Assembly (NCBI GenBank): GCA_900470095.1
Contig: UBZM01000061.1
Location: forward strand, 1-48,707
Reading direction: 5' to 3'
Length of the DNA: 48,707 bases
From: Hyphomicrobiales bacterium
Lineage (GTDB): Bacteria > Pseudomonadota > Alphaproteobacteria > Rhizobiales > Beijerinckiaceae
Shown: positions 10,001 to 16,973 of the stretch, piece after piece
How the letters are laid out: the number at the start of each line of letters is the position of its first letter
How positions within the stretch are numbered: position 1 is the first letter of the stretch
Made by a program: the position numbers and the translations under genes
Notes under the pieces: generated by a model
What the model was told of the DNA's origin: nothing
Databases searched by the model: none
The model's input: the letters and a program-made list of their open reading frames with translations, nothing else

Positions 10001-10221
10001 TCGGCCTGCTGCCCTTGGTGATTGCCACGGGAGCCGGCGCGCTCAGCCGGCGGGCGGTCGGCACGCCGGTCTTCGGCGGCATGCTCTTCGCCTCGATCTT
10101 CGGCATCTTCCTGATTCCGATGCTCTATGTTGTGTTCCAGTGGATGCGCGAGCGCAGCAAGGGCAGCAAAGAAGCAGCCCCGGCCAGCGAGCCGGCCCCT
10201 GCCCCGGGCCCTGGACACTGA
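7063..10221 (+). CDS. RND multidrug efflux permease, HAE1 family (AcrB/MexB-like)
   Basis: A 1,052-residue inner-membrane pump, the usual size for this family, which exports hydrophobic drugs using the proton gradient. The GTG start lies 2 bases after the adaptor stop. The N-terminus has the typical helix and porter start (FVDRPRLAFVVSIVITLAGL, then PDIVPPQVTLTASYPGA). The proton-relay aspartates in TM4 are present as Asp409-Asp410 in IGIVVDDAIVVIENVER, matching Asp407/408 of AcrB. The second half carries the expected TM7-12 pattern (LAAKNGILIVEFA, then RFRPVMMTSFAFILGLLPL). It ends in a Pro/Ala-rich tail. Substrates cannot be told. The opposite strand is also open over the whole gene; that is a base-composition shadow. 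Confidence 0.95.
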   Translation: MISSIFVDRPRLAFVVSIVITLAGLIAIFTIPVAQFPDIVPPQVTLTASYPGADAEVVETTVAQPIEQQINGVDNALYYQSTSGADGSYTLNVTFALGTNPDINTVNVQNRSSLAQPQLPTEVTRQGLTVRKKSAALLQVVEIHSPKHSFDSLYLSNYATINLVDALARINGVGQVSLFGPLDYSLRVWLDPNRLTALSLTPSDVISAVQGQNVQAALGRIGAAPVSSDQQYQLTVKTQGRLTKPEEFANIVLRTNPGGSVVRIRDVARVEIGARTADRYSRFNGAPGAAMGIYQSPGANAIDVAKKVRATMEELSKRFPEDLTYGIFFDTTVFVSATIDEVIRTLLEAFVLVGLVVFLFLGKLRTTIIPLVAVPVSIIGTFAVMLVIGFTANTVSLLALVLAIGIVVDDAIVVIENVERVVEEEPELSIADATKKAMAQITGPIIAITFVLLAVFVPVAFIPGISGQLFRQFAVAVSTAMLISAINALTLSPALCSILIKRGHGGGGPMRYVMNGIDKVRDGYAAIVRRLVRVAVVVLFVLAGILAATGGLFLITPQSFLPEEDQGAFFIAMRLPEGASVNRTAAVVEQVESIVRPVAGVQGVLSVVGFNFIDGLASSNQAFFVVRLKPFEDRKDPAQGVGAIIGALRPQLAAVQQATVFPFNLPPIIGLGSTGGFQYVLEALQGQSPTDIAATMRGLLIAANQQPELAAVFSTFAADTPQIYLDIDRDKAQVLGVQIADIFTSLQATLGGFYVNDFNVFGRTWQVNVQAETPFRRAVTDIGKIYVRNRTGAMVPLNALSQVRLVTGPQALTRYNGYRGAIINGSPKPGVSSGQAIQAMERISATTLPAGYGFEWTGTALQEKAASGGTTIVLALAVLFAYLFLVALYESWNVPIAVLLSVTVAVLGAVASVALTGVSLGVYAQIGLVVLIALAAKNGILIVEFALDQRAKGESIIDSAVSGARLRFRPVMMTSFAFILGLLPLVIATGAGALSRRAVGTPVFGGMLFASIFGIFLIPMLYVVFQWMRERSKGSKEAAPASEPAPAPGPGH

Positions 10222-10281
10222 GCCCAGCTTCGGTGGCGGAACGGAGCGGGATCGTCCTTGCCGCCCTCGGCTCAGCCTGGA

Positions 10282-10506
10282 TCAGCGATCCCGCGTGCGG
10301 CCGGGACGCGTGTCGATCGCCTCCTCTGCGCCACCGACGAGGCCGAGGGTCAGGCGGGCATCAACCGGCGTGGCCGCCGGCAGCTGGAAGCCGTCGTCGA
10401 AAGCCGGCCGCCGCGGCCTCCGGCGAACGGGCATCCCGGCAAGGGCGACAAGGACGGCCCCACCGAGAACGAAGGCAAGGCACGCGGGGTTAAGCGCCCG
10501 CGGCAT
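10282..10506 (-). CDS. Possible small single-pass membrane protein (74 aa)
   Basis: A weak candidate in the gap between the efflux operon and the FAH gene. The first 26 residues look like a membrane segment or signal (LAFVLGGAVLVALAGM), followed by an Arg-rich stretch (RRRPRRP) and a soluble tail. No clear ribosome binding site precedes the ATG. It could equally be chance in GC-rich DNA. I see nothing else in 10222-10584. Confidence 0.3.
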   Translation of the reverse strand: MPRALNPACLAFVLGGAVLVALAGMPVRRRPRRPAFDDGFQLPAATPVDARLTLGLVGGAEEAIDTRPGRTRDR

Positions 10507-10584
10507 CGTGAAAGCCGCGCACGCGGACGGGATCGAGCATGCCCGACAGTAGCAGGTCGACGTCGGCGCCCCGTCCTGCAGTGT

Positions 10585-10617
10585 CCTTCACGGCACGGCC
10601 TGCCGGTGCCGTGAAGG
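10585..10617 (-). terminator. Perfect 12-bp stem-loop after the FAH-family gene
   Basis: The arms CCTTCACGGCAC (10585-10596) and GTGCCGTGAAGG (10606-10617) are perfectly complementary around a 9-base loop. The hairpin begins 18 bases beyond the stop of the minus-strand FAH-family gene, where a transcript end is expected. No T-run follows on the minus strand, so it may need Rho or act as a 3'-end stabiliser. Confidence 0.6.
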
Positions 10618-10634
10618 GCTCGCGGTCGCGGCGG

Positions 10635-11339
10635 TCAGGCGACCTTGGCGTACAATGTGCCGATGCCCTCGACATGGCCCTCCATCACGTCGCCGCGGAC
10701 CACCGCACCGACGCCGGACGGCGTGCCCGACATGATCAGGTCTCCCGGCTGCAGCTCGAACAGGCCGGAGAGATAGGAGATCATCTCCGGCACCTTCCAG
10801 ATCATGTGGTTGAGATCGCCCTGCTGGCGGATCTCGCCGTTCACCTTGAGCCAGATCGCTCCGTTCTCGGGATGGCCGATCGTGCTCGCAGGCACGATTT
10901 CACTGAGCGGCGCGGAATGCTCGAAAGCCTTGCCGATCTCCCAGGGCCTACCCGCCTTCTTGCACTCGTCCTGCAGATCGCGCCGCGTCATGTCGAGACC
11001 GACCGCATAGCCATAGACATGCTCGAGCGCGGTCTCGACCGGGATATCCTTGCCCCCCCGGGCAAGCGCGACCACCATCTCGATCTCGTGGTGAACATTG
11101 CTGCTGCGTGGCGGATAAGGAAAATCGGCGCCATCGAGGACGACGCTGTCGGGGTTCTTCTGGAAGAAGAACGGCGCCTCGCGGTTGGGGTCGCCGCCCA
11201 TTTCGATGGTATGGGCGGCATAGTTGCGGCCGACGCAGTAGATGCGGTGAACGGGGAAGCGGCTTTGCGTCCCCCGCACCGGGACAGACACCTGCTCCGG
11301 GGCCTGGACGACATGGTTCTGAGGCGTAGCGATGTTCAT
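10635..11339 (-). CDS. Fumarylacetoacetate hydrolase (FAH) family protein
   Basis: A 234-residue cytoplasmic enzyme of the small FAH-family type, which cleaves or decarboxylates beta-keto acids such as fumarylpyruvate in aromatic breakdown. The metal-binding and catalytic pattern is visible: NYAAH near the start, the Glu pair in HHEIEMVVAL, the Asp in VGLDMTRRDLQ, the Lys in IGKAFEHSAP, and the C-terminal LQPGDLIMSGTPSGVG. The ATG at 11339 has AAGGAT upstream. The size and the DMTRRDLQ motif resemble fumarylpyruvate hydrolases of the gentisate route, but the exact substrate is open. It lies 32 bases after the second permease and looks like the last gene of the ABC operon, so the imported compound may be an aromatic or keto acid. 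Confidence 0.85.
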   Translation of the reverse strand: MNIATPQNHVVQAPEQVSVPVRGTQSRFPVHRIYCVGRNYAAHTIEMGGDPNREAPFFFQKNPDSVVLDGADFPYPPRSSNVHHEIEMVVALARGGKDIPVETALEHVYGYAVGLDMTRRDLQDECKKAGRPWEIGKAFEHSAPLSEIVPASTIGHPENGAIWLKVNGEIRQQGDLNHMIWKVPEMISYLSGLFELQPGDLIMSGTPSGVGAVVRGDVMEGHVEGIGTLYAKVA

Positions 11340-11371
11340 CTTGCAGGATCCTTCGTTGGCAAGAGAGGTCT

Positions 11372-12124
11372 TCAGCGCGCGGCGGCGTAGTAGCCGAACC
11401 GGCGTTCGAGCCGCGCGAGCAGTTCGTTGAGGGTGAAGGCGAAGGCGAAGAGCACGAGCAGCAGCGCCCAGAAATGCTCCATCAGGAAATGCGACTGGTA
11501 GATCTCGAAGAGGGTGCCGAAGCCGACGACGGAGACGAGCAGCTGCCCGATGACCACGCCCTTGACGGCGCGGACCACGCCAAGCCGGATGCCGGCCAGG
11601 ATTTCGGGCAGCGCCGCCCAGAGATAGATCCGGCTGAAGGCCTGCCAGCGATTGGAGCCGAAGCTGCGCGCCATCTCCACCAGCGACGGCGAAATGGCGC
11701 GGATCCCGGCGCGCGTGTTGAGGACGATGATCCACATCGAGAACAGCACGACGGTCAGCACGATCGTCGTCTCGCCCAGCCCGAACAGCACCATGATGAC
11801 CGGCACCAGGGCGCTCAGCGGCGCCGAGAGGAAGAGGTTCACCCAGGGCAGGAGAAGCCGGTCGGCAATGACCGAGCGGCCCATCAGGATGCCGAGCGGG
11901 ACGCCCACGGCGATCGCGATCGTGTTGCCGAGCAGGAAGGCGCGGCCGGTGATCAGCAGCGCGTCGAGGAAGGAGGCTGTCGGGACGATCTCGAAGACGC
12001 GCCAGATGATGCGCGACAGCGGCGGCAGGATGAAGCCGGCATCGGTATGGCCGGCGATCTCCCAGACCACGGCCCAGACGAGAAGCGCCGCCATCATCGG
12101 CAGGCGGATACCTGAAATGACCAT
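11372..12124 (-). CDS. ABC transporter permease, TauC/SsuC type (second permease)
   Basis: A 250-residue inner-membrane permease with about six transmembrane helices (for example LLVWAVVWEIAGH and TTIVLTVVLFSMWIIVLN). It has the cytoplasmic EAA-type loop that docks the ATPase (EMARSFGSNRWQAFSRIYLW followed by ALPEILAGIRLG). This is the nitrate/sulfonate/taurine permease family. It starts 9 bases after the ATPase gene. The operon codes a second, different permease (12955-13833), so the channel is probably a heterodimer; most relatives use one permease as a homodimer. Confidence 0.88.
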   Translation of the reverse strand: MVISGIRLPMMAALLVWAVVWEIAGHTDAGFILPPLSRIIWRVFEIVPTASFLDALLITGRAFLLGNTIAIAVGVPLGILMGRSVIADRLLLPWVNLFLSAPLSALVPVIMVLFGLGETTIVLTVVLFSMWIIVLNTRAGIRAISPSLVEMARSFGSNRWQAFSRIYLWAALPEILAGIRLGVVRAVKGVVIGQLLVSVVGFGTLFEIYQSHFLMEHFWALLLVLFAFAFTLNELLARLERRFGYYAAAR

Positions 12125-12133
12125 GGCCGCCCC

Positions 12134-12958
12134 CTAGTCCAGATAATGCCGGAGCTGCTGCCAGATCGCCTCGACGACATCGAGATAGGCGCTGTCGCGC
12201 CTGATCTTCTCGGGGTCGCCGCCACGCTGGATCTGCGGCTCGATGATCGCCGAGACGCGGCTCGGCCGGCGCGAGAGCAGCGCGATCCGGTCCGAGACAT
12301 AGACCGCCTCCTCGATGCTGTGCGTGACGAAGATGAAGGATTTTCCTTCATTGGCGACGAGTTCGAGCAGCTCCTCCTGGAACTTGCGGCGGGTCTGCTC
12401 GTCCACGGCCGAGAACGGCTCGTCCATCAGCACGACCTTGGCATCGACCGCCAGCGCGCGCGCCAGGCCGACGCGCTGGCGCATGCCGCCCGAGAGTTCG
12501 TGCGGGTATTTCCGCTCAAAACCCTTGAGACCGACGCGGGCGATATGGCGTTCCGCGATCGCCTCGCGCTCGCTATGGGCGACGCCGCGCAGCTCGAGCC
12601 CGAAGGCGACGTTGCGGATGACGCTGGCCCAGGGCATCAGCGCAAAATCCTGGAAGACGAAGGCGCGTTCGGGGCCGGGCCCGGTCACCTCGCGGCCGTC
12701 GACGAGAACCTGGCCGCCAGTGGCCGGGATCAGGCCCGCGATGATCTTGAGGAGCGTGGTCTTGCCGCAGCCCGAGGGGCCGAGCAGCGTCGTCAGGCGC
12801 CCTTCCGGAAACTCCAGCGAGATGCCGCTGAGCGCCTCGATGCCGCCCGCATAGGTCTTCGAGATGCTGCGTACTTCGACGATCGGCTGAGGCGCGCGTC
12901 CCGGGAGCGGCGGCAAATCGCGGTTCGGCTGCGAGGCCATGGCTGCGGACGGATTCAT
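12134..12958 (-). CDS. ABC transporter ATPase, TauB/SsuB type
   Basis: A 274-residue ATPase. All motifs are intact: Walker A GPSGCGKTT, Q-loop QDFALMPW, signature LSGGMRQR, Walker B VVLMDEPF, and the switch His in VTHSIEEA. The ATG at 12958 overlaps the stop of the upstream permease as ATGA, so the two are translationally coupled. It powers import by the two TauC-like permeases on either side of it. Confidence 0.93.
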   Translation of the reverse strand: MNPSAAMASQPNRDLPPLPGRAPQPIVEVRSISKTYAGGIEALSGISLEFPEGRLTTLLGPSGCGKTTLLKIIAGLIPATGGQVLVDGREVTGPGPERAFVFQDFALMPWASVIRNVAFGLELRGVAHSEREAIAERHIARVGLKGFERKYPHELSGGMRQRVGLARALAVDAKVVLMDEPFSAVDEQTRRKFQEELLELVANEGKSFIFVTHSIEEAVYVSDRIALLSRRPSRVSAIIEPQIQRGGDPEKIRRDSAYLDVVEAIWQQLRHYLD

Positions 12959-13833
12959 GGGCGCGCCTCCGGTCGAAACAGGGTGACTTCGATCCGCTCG
13001 AGCAGCTCGATGAACAGGACCGAAAACACGATGATGGAGAGGATGGCCGCGTACATCTTGGGATAGTCGGCGACCGATTGGTTGTAGGAGATCACGTCGC
13101 CGATGCCGGTTGGCGTGATCAGCAGTTCGGCGAGGATGACGCCGATGAAGGCGGCGGCGCAGCCGAGCCGGAGGCCCGCGAAGATCATCGGGCTGGCCGC
13201 CGGCAGGATGATCAGGCGGATGCTCTGGCTGCGCGTCGCGAGAAACGAACTGCCCATTTCCAGCAGCGATTTCGGTGTGTTGCGCACTGCGCCCAGCGTG
13301 TTCAGCACGATCACCGGCATCGCCATGATGCAGACGGTCATGACCTTTGCGGTCAGCCCGATGCCATAGGCGAAGGTCAGGATCGGGATGAGGGCCGCCA
13401 GCGGCGCCGCCTGGGCGATCACGAAGATCGGCGCGAACAGCCATTCCGAGGGTTCGTGCAGGCCCATCAGCACGCCAAGGGCGATGCCGCACAGGATCGA
13501 GGCGGTGAGGCCGATGACGAGCGGATGAAGTGTGATCAGGAAGGCCTTGAACAGGGTCCCATCAGCCATGATCGCGCCCAGACCGCCGAGCGTTTCCAAG
13601 AAGGTCGGAAAGGCAGGGCTGAGCGGAATCCGCCCGGCATATTCCCAGAGCGCGAGCACCGCCGCGAAGGAGAGCAGGCGCAGGACGAGCGGATGGATCA
13701 GGAGATCGCGCCAGCGCCGGGCCGGAGCCTCGCGAAGCGCCGGCAAGGCAGGAGCAAGTTCGGAAATCTGCAAGGGAGAGCACTCCGCCTGTGCGCATTT
13801 CGAAACGAGGGGTCGCCAGGCTGGGTGCTGCAT
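12955..13833 (-). CDS. ABC transporter permease, TauC/SsuC type (first permease)
   Basis: A 292-residue membrane permease. After about 45 soluble residues come the usual helices (LLSFAAVLALWEYAGRI, then LVIGLTASILCGIALGVLMG) and the EAA loop (LEMGSSFLATRSQSIRLIIL then PAASPMIFAGLRLG). The ATG at 13833 lacks a good ribosome binding site. A TTG at 13773 preceded by GGAG would remove the unusual N-terminal part (QHPAWRPLVSKCAQAEC) and could be the true start. It sits 28 bases downstream of the binding-protein gene and overlaps the ATPase gene by 4 bases. Confidence 0.85.
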   Translation of the reverse strand: MQHPAWRPLVSKCAQAECSPLQISELAPALPALREAPARRWRDLLIHPLVLRLLSFAAVLALWEYAGRIPLSPAFPTFLETLGGLGAIMADGTLFKAFLITLHPLVIGLTASILCGIALGVLMGLHEPSEWLFAPIFVIAQAAPLAALIPILTFAYGIGLTAKVMTVCIMAMPVIVLNTLGAVRNTPKSLLEMGSSFLATRSQSIRLIILPAASPMIFAGLRLGCAAAFIGVILAELLITPTGIGDVISYNQSVADYPKMYAAILSIIVFSVLFIELLERIEVTLFRPEARP

Positions 13834-13861
13834 TCCAGCCTGGGGACGGGTCTGGACGAGG

Positions 13862-14854
13862 CTAGCTGCCCAGGGCCTTGCGTGCCCGCTCGAGCGGCGC
13901 GAGATACCAGAAGTCCTCGACCTTCAGCTCACCCGCCGGTCCCTGCAGCTGGCCGGCCTCGGTGTAGAACTCGAAATCGGCCTTCGCGACCTCCGCACTG
14001 CCGCCGGCCGGCGCATAGACGCCCTCCTTGGTCGCCAGCGTGTAGAATTTGGTGATGCCCTCCAGCACCTCCTTCGGCTGGTCGGCCATCAGCTTGCGCT
14101 TGACCCTCTCCTGTTCGACGATCGCCGGATTGGCCGCCATTTCCTGCCAGAGCCGCAGGAATTCGGTGACGATGACATCGACCTGCTTCTCGTTCTTGCT
14201 GATCCAGTCGGTCCGCCCGAACAGGGTCTCGTCGGACGCCGGCTCGCTGACGCCGGGCAGGACATGGAAGCGATCGCCCGCCTTCTCCAGCAGGAGGTTC
14301 TTGTTGGCGAGATCGACGATGGTGGCCTTGATCTGGCCCTTCATCATGCCGATGATCCGGTTCTCCGAGCCCGGCACATAGCTGCGCTCGCCGAACTGGA
14401 TGCCCTCACGTTTCGCGATGATGTTGCCGATCGCCTCGGTTCCGGTGGCGCGGGCGTGAAAGGCGATCGGTTGGCCGTTCATGTCCTTCCAGGTCTTGTA
14501 GGACTTGTCCGCGACCGGGAAGAAGACGAGGCGCGTGCCCTGGAAAAGCACGCGCAGCGGCGCCTTGCTCTTCTGCACGACCGCATAGGGCGTGCCGACG
14601 CCGAGATCCGCCTGGCCGTTGATCACGGCCTGGATGGCGAGGTCCTCCTTCGAGAAATGCGTCACCTGGTAGTCGACGCCCTTCTCCTTGGCGCGCTCCA
14701 GCGCAATGATCATCGAGAGCGTCTCGGTCGACAGCACGTCTCCCAACGCCACCCTGACCTTCGCTTGCGCCTGCGCGCCGGCGCTTCCGAGCATCAGCGC
14801 AGCGCTGACGGCGGCGGCGCCAAACAGGACGGACCTTCTCCTCAACAGCTTCAT
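13862..14854 (-). CDS. ABC transporter substrate-binding protein, NMT1/TauA type
   Basis: A 330-residue periplasmic binding protein and the first gene of the importer operon. The ATG at 14854 has a strong GGGAGGAG about 7 bases upstream. The signal peptide contains a basic stretch (KLLRRRSVLFGAAAVSAAL) and ends near AGAQAQA. The mature part has the family pattern: NGQADLGVGTPYAVV, then FHARATGTEAIGNIIAKREGI. The closest known roles are binding of sulfonates, nitrate-like ions, aromatics or thiamine precursors; the ligand is unknown. The FAH enzyme at the end of the operon favours a carboxylated, possibly aromatic ligand. Confidence 0.88.
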   Translation of the reverse strand: MKLLRRRSVLFGAAAVSAALMLGSAGAQAQAKVRVALGDVLSTETLSMIIALERAKEKGVDYQVTHFSKEDLAIQAVINGQADLGVGTPYAVVQKSKAPLRVLFQGTRLVFFPVADKSYKTWKDMNGQPIAFHARATGTEAIGNIIAKREGIQFGERSYVPGSENRIIGMMKGQIKATIVDLANKNLLLEKAGDRFHVLPGVSEPASDETLFGRTDWISKNEKQVDVIVTEFLRLWQEMAANPAIVEQERVKRKLMADQPKEVLEGITKFYTLATKEGVYAPAGGSAEVAKADFEFYTEAGQLQGPAGELKVEDFWYLAPLERARKALGS

Positions 14855-14899
14855 GATCTGACTCCTCCCAGAGTTCTGCTTGGCTTTTTTTGCGCGACC

Positions 14900-14913
14900 T
14901 TGGTCGCAACCAA
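14900..14913. promoter_or_regulatory. Palindromic site, putative GntR-family operator 1
   Basis: TTGGTCGCAACCAA is an inverted repeat with six of seven base pairs matching. It lies 46 bases upstream of the importer start and has the GGT-N4-ACC core typical of FadR/VanR-type GntR operators. It resembles the site at 15027-15038. The regulator gene starts on the other side of the same intergenic region. Confidence 0.55.
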
Positions 14914-15026
14914 TTTTATTTTGGGCACTGTCATGTGCCGGATTGATCCTGTCAAGACCTGAATACTCGCCATTCTGAACCGGAATAGCTGCGTTTCCAC
15001 GCAACAATACCAACCAATTCCAAAAA

Positions 15027-15038
15027 TGGTTGCAACCA
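15027..15038. promoter_or_regulatory. Palindromic site, putative GntR-family operator 2
   Basis: TGGTTGCAACCA is a perfect 12-bp palindrome sharing the GGT-N4-ACC core with the site at 14900-14913. It lies 49 bases before the regulator ATG, well placed for autoregulation. Confidence 0.55.
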
Positions 15039-15087
15039 CCGACGATCCGTGGAATGACAATCGCGTCTCCTGTTGCCGGTCTCGCCC

Positions 15088-15786
15088 ATGATGGATCAGA
15101 AAGCCCCCACCCCGCCCGATGCCGATGTCTCGGGCGTCCTGACGCAGCTCTATGGCTACATCACCGCGGCGCAGCTGCCCGATGACGGGCGCCTGCCGCC
15201 GGAGCGGGAGCTGGCCGAACTGCTAGGGGTGAAGCGCACCGAACTGCGCAAGGGCCTCGCCGCACTCGAACGCGAGGGCCAGCTCTGGCGCCATGTCGGC
15301 AAGGGCACGTTCGTCGGCCCCAAGCCGCCGCAACTGGTCGATATCGCGGACCTGGTGCAGCGCAGCAATCCGGTGCAGGTGATGAAGGCGCGGATCGGCC
15401 TCGAGCCCGAGCTGTCACGCCTCGCCGCGATCAACGCCACGGTGGCCGAAATCGCGACGCTCGCCGAACTGAACGCCTCCTGCCGCGCCGCGACAAGCTG
15501 GCGCGAATACGAGGCCTATGATGCGCGTTTTCACCACCAGATCGCCGAGGCCGCGCATAATCCGATCCTGATCGCGCTTCTGGAAACGCTGAACGCTGTG
15601 CGCCGCGCCGTCACCTGGGGGCGGCCGCGACCCAGCCATTCAAGTCCGCCTGCCGATCATCACAGCTTCGAGGACCATGACCGGATCGTCGACGCGATCG
15701 CCCACCGCGAGCCCGGAGGCGCCGCAGACGCGATGCGCCGGCATCTTCAGAATGTCGAGGACCGGCTGATCGGGCGCGCCCCTTGA
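15088..15786 (+). CDS. GntR-family regulator, FadR/FCD type
   Basis: A 232-residue transcription factor. The N-terminal winged helix-turn-helix spans about residues 15-75 (LPPERELAELLGVKRTELRKGLAALEREG written in pieces: LPPERELAELLGV, RTELRKGLAAL), ending in the wing GKGTFVGP. The C-terminal all-helical FCD domain has the metal-site residues of the family: Asp and His in YDARFHHQIAEAAHNP and His in DHDRIVDAI and MRRHLQNVEDR. FCD domains bind small carboxylic acids. Start: two ATGs, 15088 and 15091, follow each other with no strong ribosome binding site; a TTG at 15073 is also possible. It faces the importer operon and probably represses it until the ligand appears. Confidence 0.88.
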   Translation: MMDQKAPTPPDADVSGVLTQLYGYITAAQLPDDGRLPPERELAELLGVKRTELRKGLAALEREGQLWRHVGKGTFVGPKPPQLVDIADLVQRSNPVQVMKARIGLEPELSRLAAINATVAEIATLAELNASCRAATSWREYEAYDARFHHQIAEAAHNPILIALLETLNAVRRAVTWGRPRPSHSSPPADHHSFEDHDRIVDAIAHREPGGAADAMRRHLQNVEDRLIGRAP

Positions 15787-15862
15787 GGCATGGCACCTCC
15801 TCGATTGCCGGCTGATACCGCCATTGCGCGTGGACCCGGCAAGCATGCCTCATCCGCTTCCG

Positions 15863-16750
15863 TCAGGCCCAGACCGAAGCGGATCCCGCCGCGATGGCGT
15901 TCAACGCCGCGATCGCCTCACCGCTCAGGTCCAGCGCCCCGGCAGCGATGTTCTCGCGGAGATGGACGACCGAGCCGGTGCCCGGGATCAGCAGAATGTT
16001 GGGCGCGCGCTGCAGCAGCCAGGCAAGCGCGACCTGCATCGGCGTCGCGCCGAGTTCGGCCGCGACTGCGGTCAACCCCGCCGATTGCAGCGGCGAAAAG
16101 CCTCCGAGCGGGAAGAAGGGCACAAAGGCCGTGCCCGCGGCCGCCAGTTCGTCGATCAGCGCGTCATCCCCGCGCTGCACGAGATTGTAGTGGTTCTGGA
16201 CGCAGACGATCTCGCAGATGCCGCGCCCCTCCCCGACCTGCATGGACGTGACGTTGCTGAGCCCGATATGGCGGACAAGGCCCTGCTGCTGGAGTTCGGC
16301 GAGCACCGTCAGTTCGGCAGCCAGGCTGCCCTCAGCCGGGCCATGGCCATCGCCCCAGAGCCGCAGATTAACGACATCGAGAGCCTCGAGCCCGAGATTG
16401 CGCAGATTGTCGTGCACCGCCTGCCGCAGCTCGCCCGGCGAAGTCGCGGGAAGCCAGGCCCCGTCAGCCCCGCGCCGGGCGCCGATCTTGGTGACGATGA
16501 CGAGATCATCGGGATAGGGCGACAAAGCCTCGCGGATGAGCTGGTTGGTGACATGCGGGCCGTAGTAATCGCTCGTGTCGATATGGTTCACGCCCTGGGC
16601 GATCGCTTCGCGCAACACCGCGAGCGCCGCATCCCGGTCCTTCGGCGGGCCGAATACGCCGGGCCCGGCAAGCTGCATGGCGCCGTAGCCGAGCCTCTTC
16701 ACCTGGCGGTTACCGAGGCGCCAGGTCAGGGATTGTTTGCTGCCAGCCAT
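15863..16750 (-). CDS. pdxI: Pyridoxal reductase / pyridoxine 4-dehydrogenase (aldo/keto reductase)
   Basis: A 295-residue NADP(H)-dependent aldo/keto reductase. It matches E. coli YdbC, now PdxI, along its whole length as I remember that sequence: RLGYGAMQLAGPGVFGPP, GVNHIDTSDYYGPHVTNQ, VTKIGARRG, the loop GDGHGPAEGS, GLVRHIGLSNVT, FVPFFPLGGF and LAWLLQRAPNILLIPGTGS. PdxI interconverts pyridoxal and pyridoxine in the vitamin B6 salvage network. The Asp, Tyr and Lys of the catalytic set are present; the usual His after the fifth strand is replaced by the NLRLWGDGHG loop. The ATG at 16750 has AGGAG 8 bases upstream. It converges with the GntR gene and stands alone, beside a LysR remnant. Confidence 0.88.
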   Translation of the reverse strand: MAGSKQSLTWRLGNRQVKRLGYGAMQLAGPGVFGPPKDRDAALAVLREAIAQGVNHIDTSDYYGPHVTNQLIREALSPYPDDLVIVTKIGARRGADGAWLPATSPGELRQAVHDNLRNLGLEALDVVNLRLWGDGHGPAEGSLAAELTVLAELQQQGLVRHIGLSNVTSMQVGEGRGICEIVCVQNHYNLVQRGDDALIDELAAAGTAFVPFFPLGGFSPLQSAGLTAVAAELGATPMQVALAWLLQRAPNILLIPGTGSVVHLRENIAAGALDLSGEAIAALNAIAAGSASVWA

Positions 16751-16844
16751 GGTCGCTCTCCTGTTCATGAGGGCACGAGATAGCGACTGGATGACTGCCG
16801 GATCAGCGCGCATGATCGGCGCAGCCTGCGCGGAAATCCAGACC

Positions 16845-16946
16845 ATGCGGATCGATCTCGAAGACCTCCAGGCGCTCGTCACTGTTGCGCGTGCCAAGGG
16901 TTTTGGCGAGAGGCGGTCACCTGAGGAAGGTCCGGGCACGACTTGA
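16845..16946 (+). pseudogene. Remnant of a LysR-family regulator gene (N-terminus only)
   Basis: About 20 codons from the ATG at 16845 read like the first helix of a LysR DNA-binding domain (MRIDLEDLQALVTVARAKGF, where intact members continue with SRAAxxLxxSQPAVS). The frame then turns into unrelated sequence and stops at 16946. LysR genes often face aldo/keto reductase genes, so this is probably what is left of the divergent regulator of pdxI after a deletion that joined it to the MFS gene end. The similarity is short, so chance remains possible. Confidence 0.4.
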
Positions 16947-16973
16947 GCCTCGATCCCAAGCCAGGCTTCAAGG

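Noticed and set aside
7057..10218. Open frame over the full minus strand of the RND permease (about 1,050 codons)
   Set aside because: It is the antisense shadow of a GC-rich gene; its product is Asp/Arg/Glu-rich with no fold signals, while the plus strand encodes a complete RND pump.
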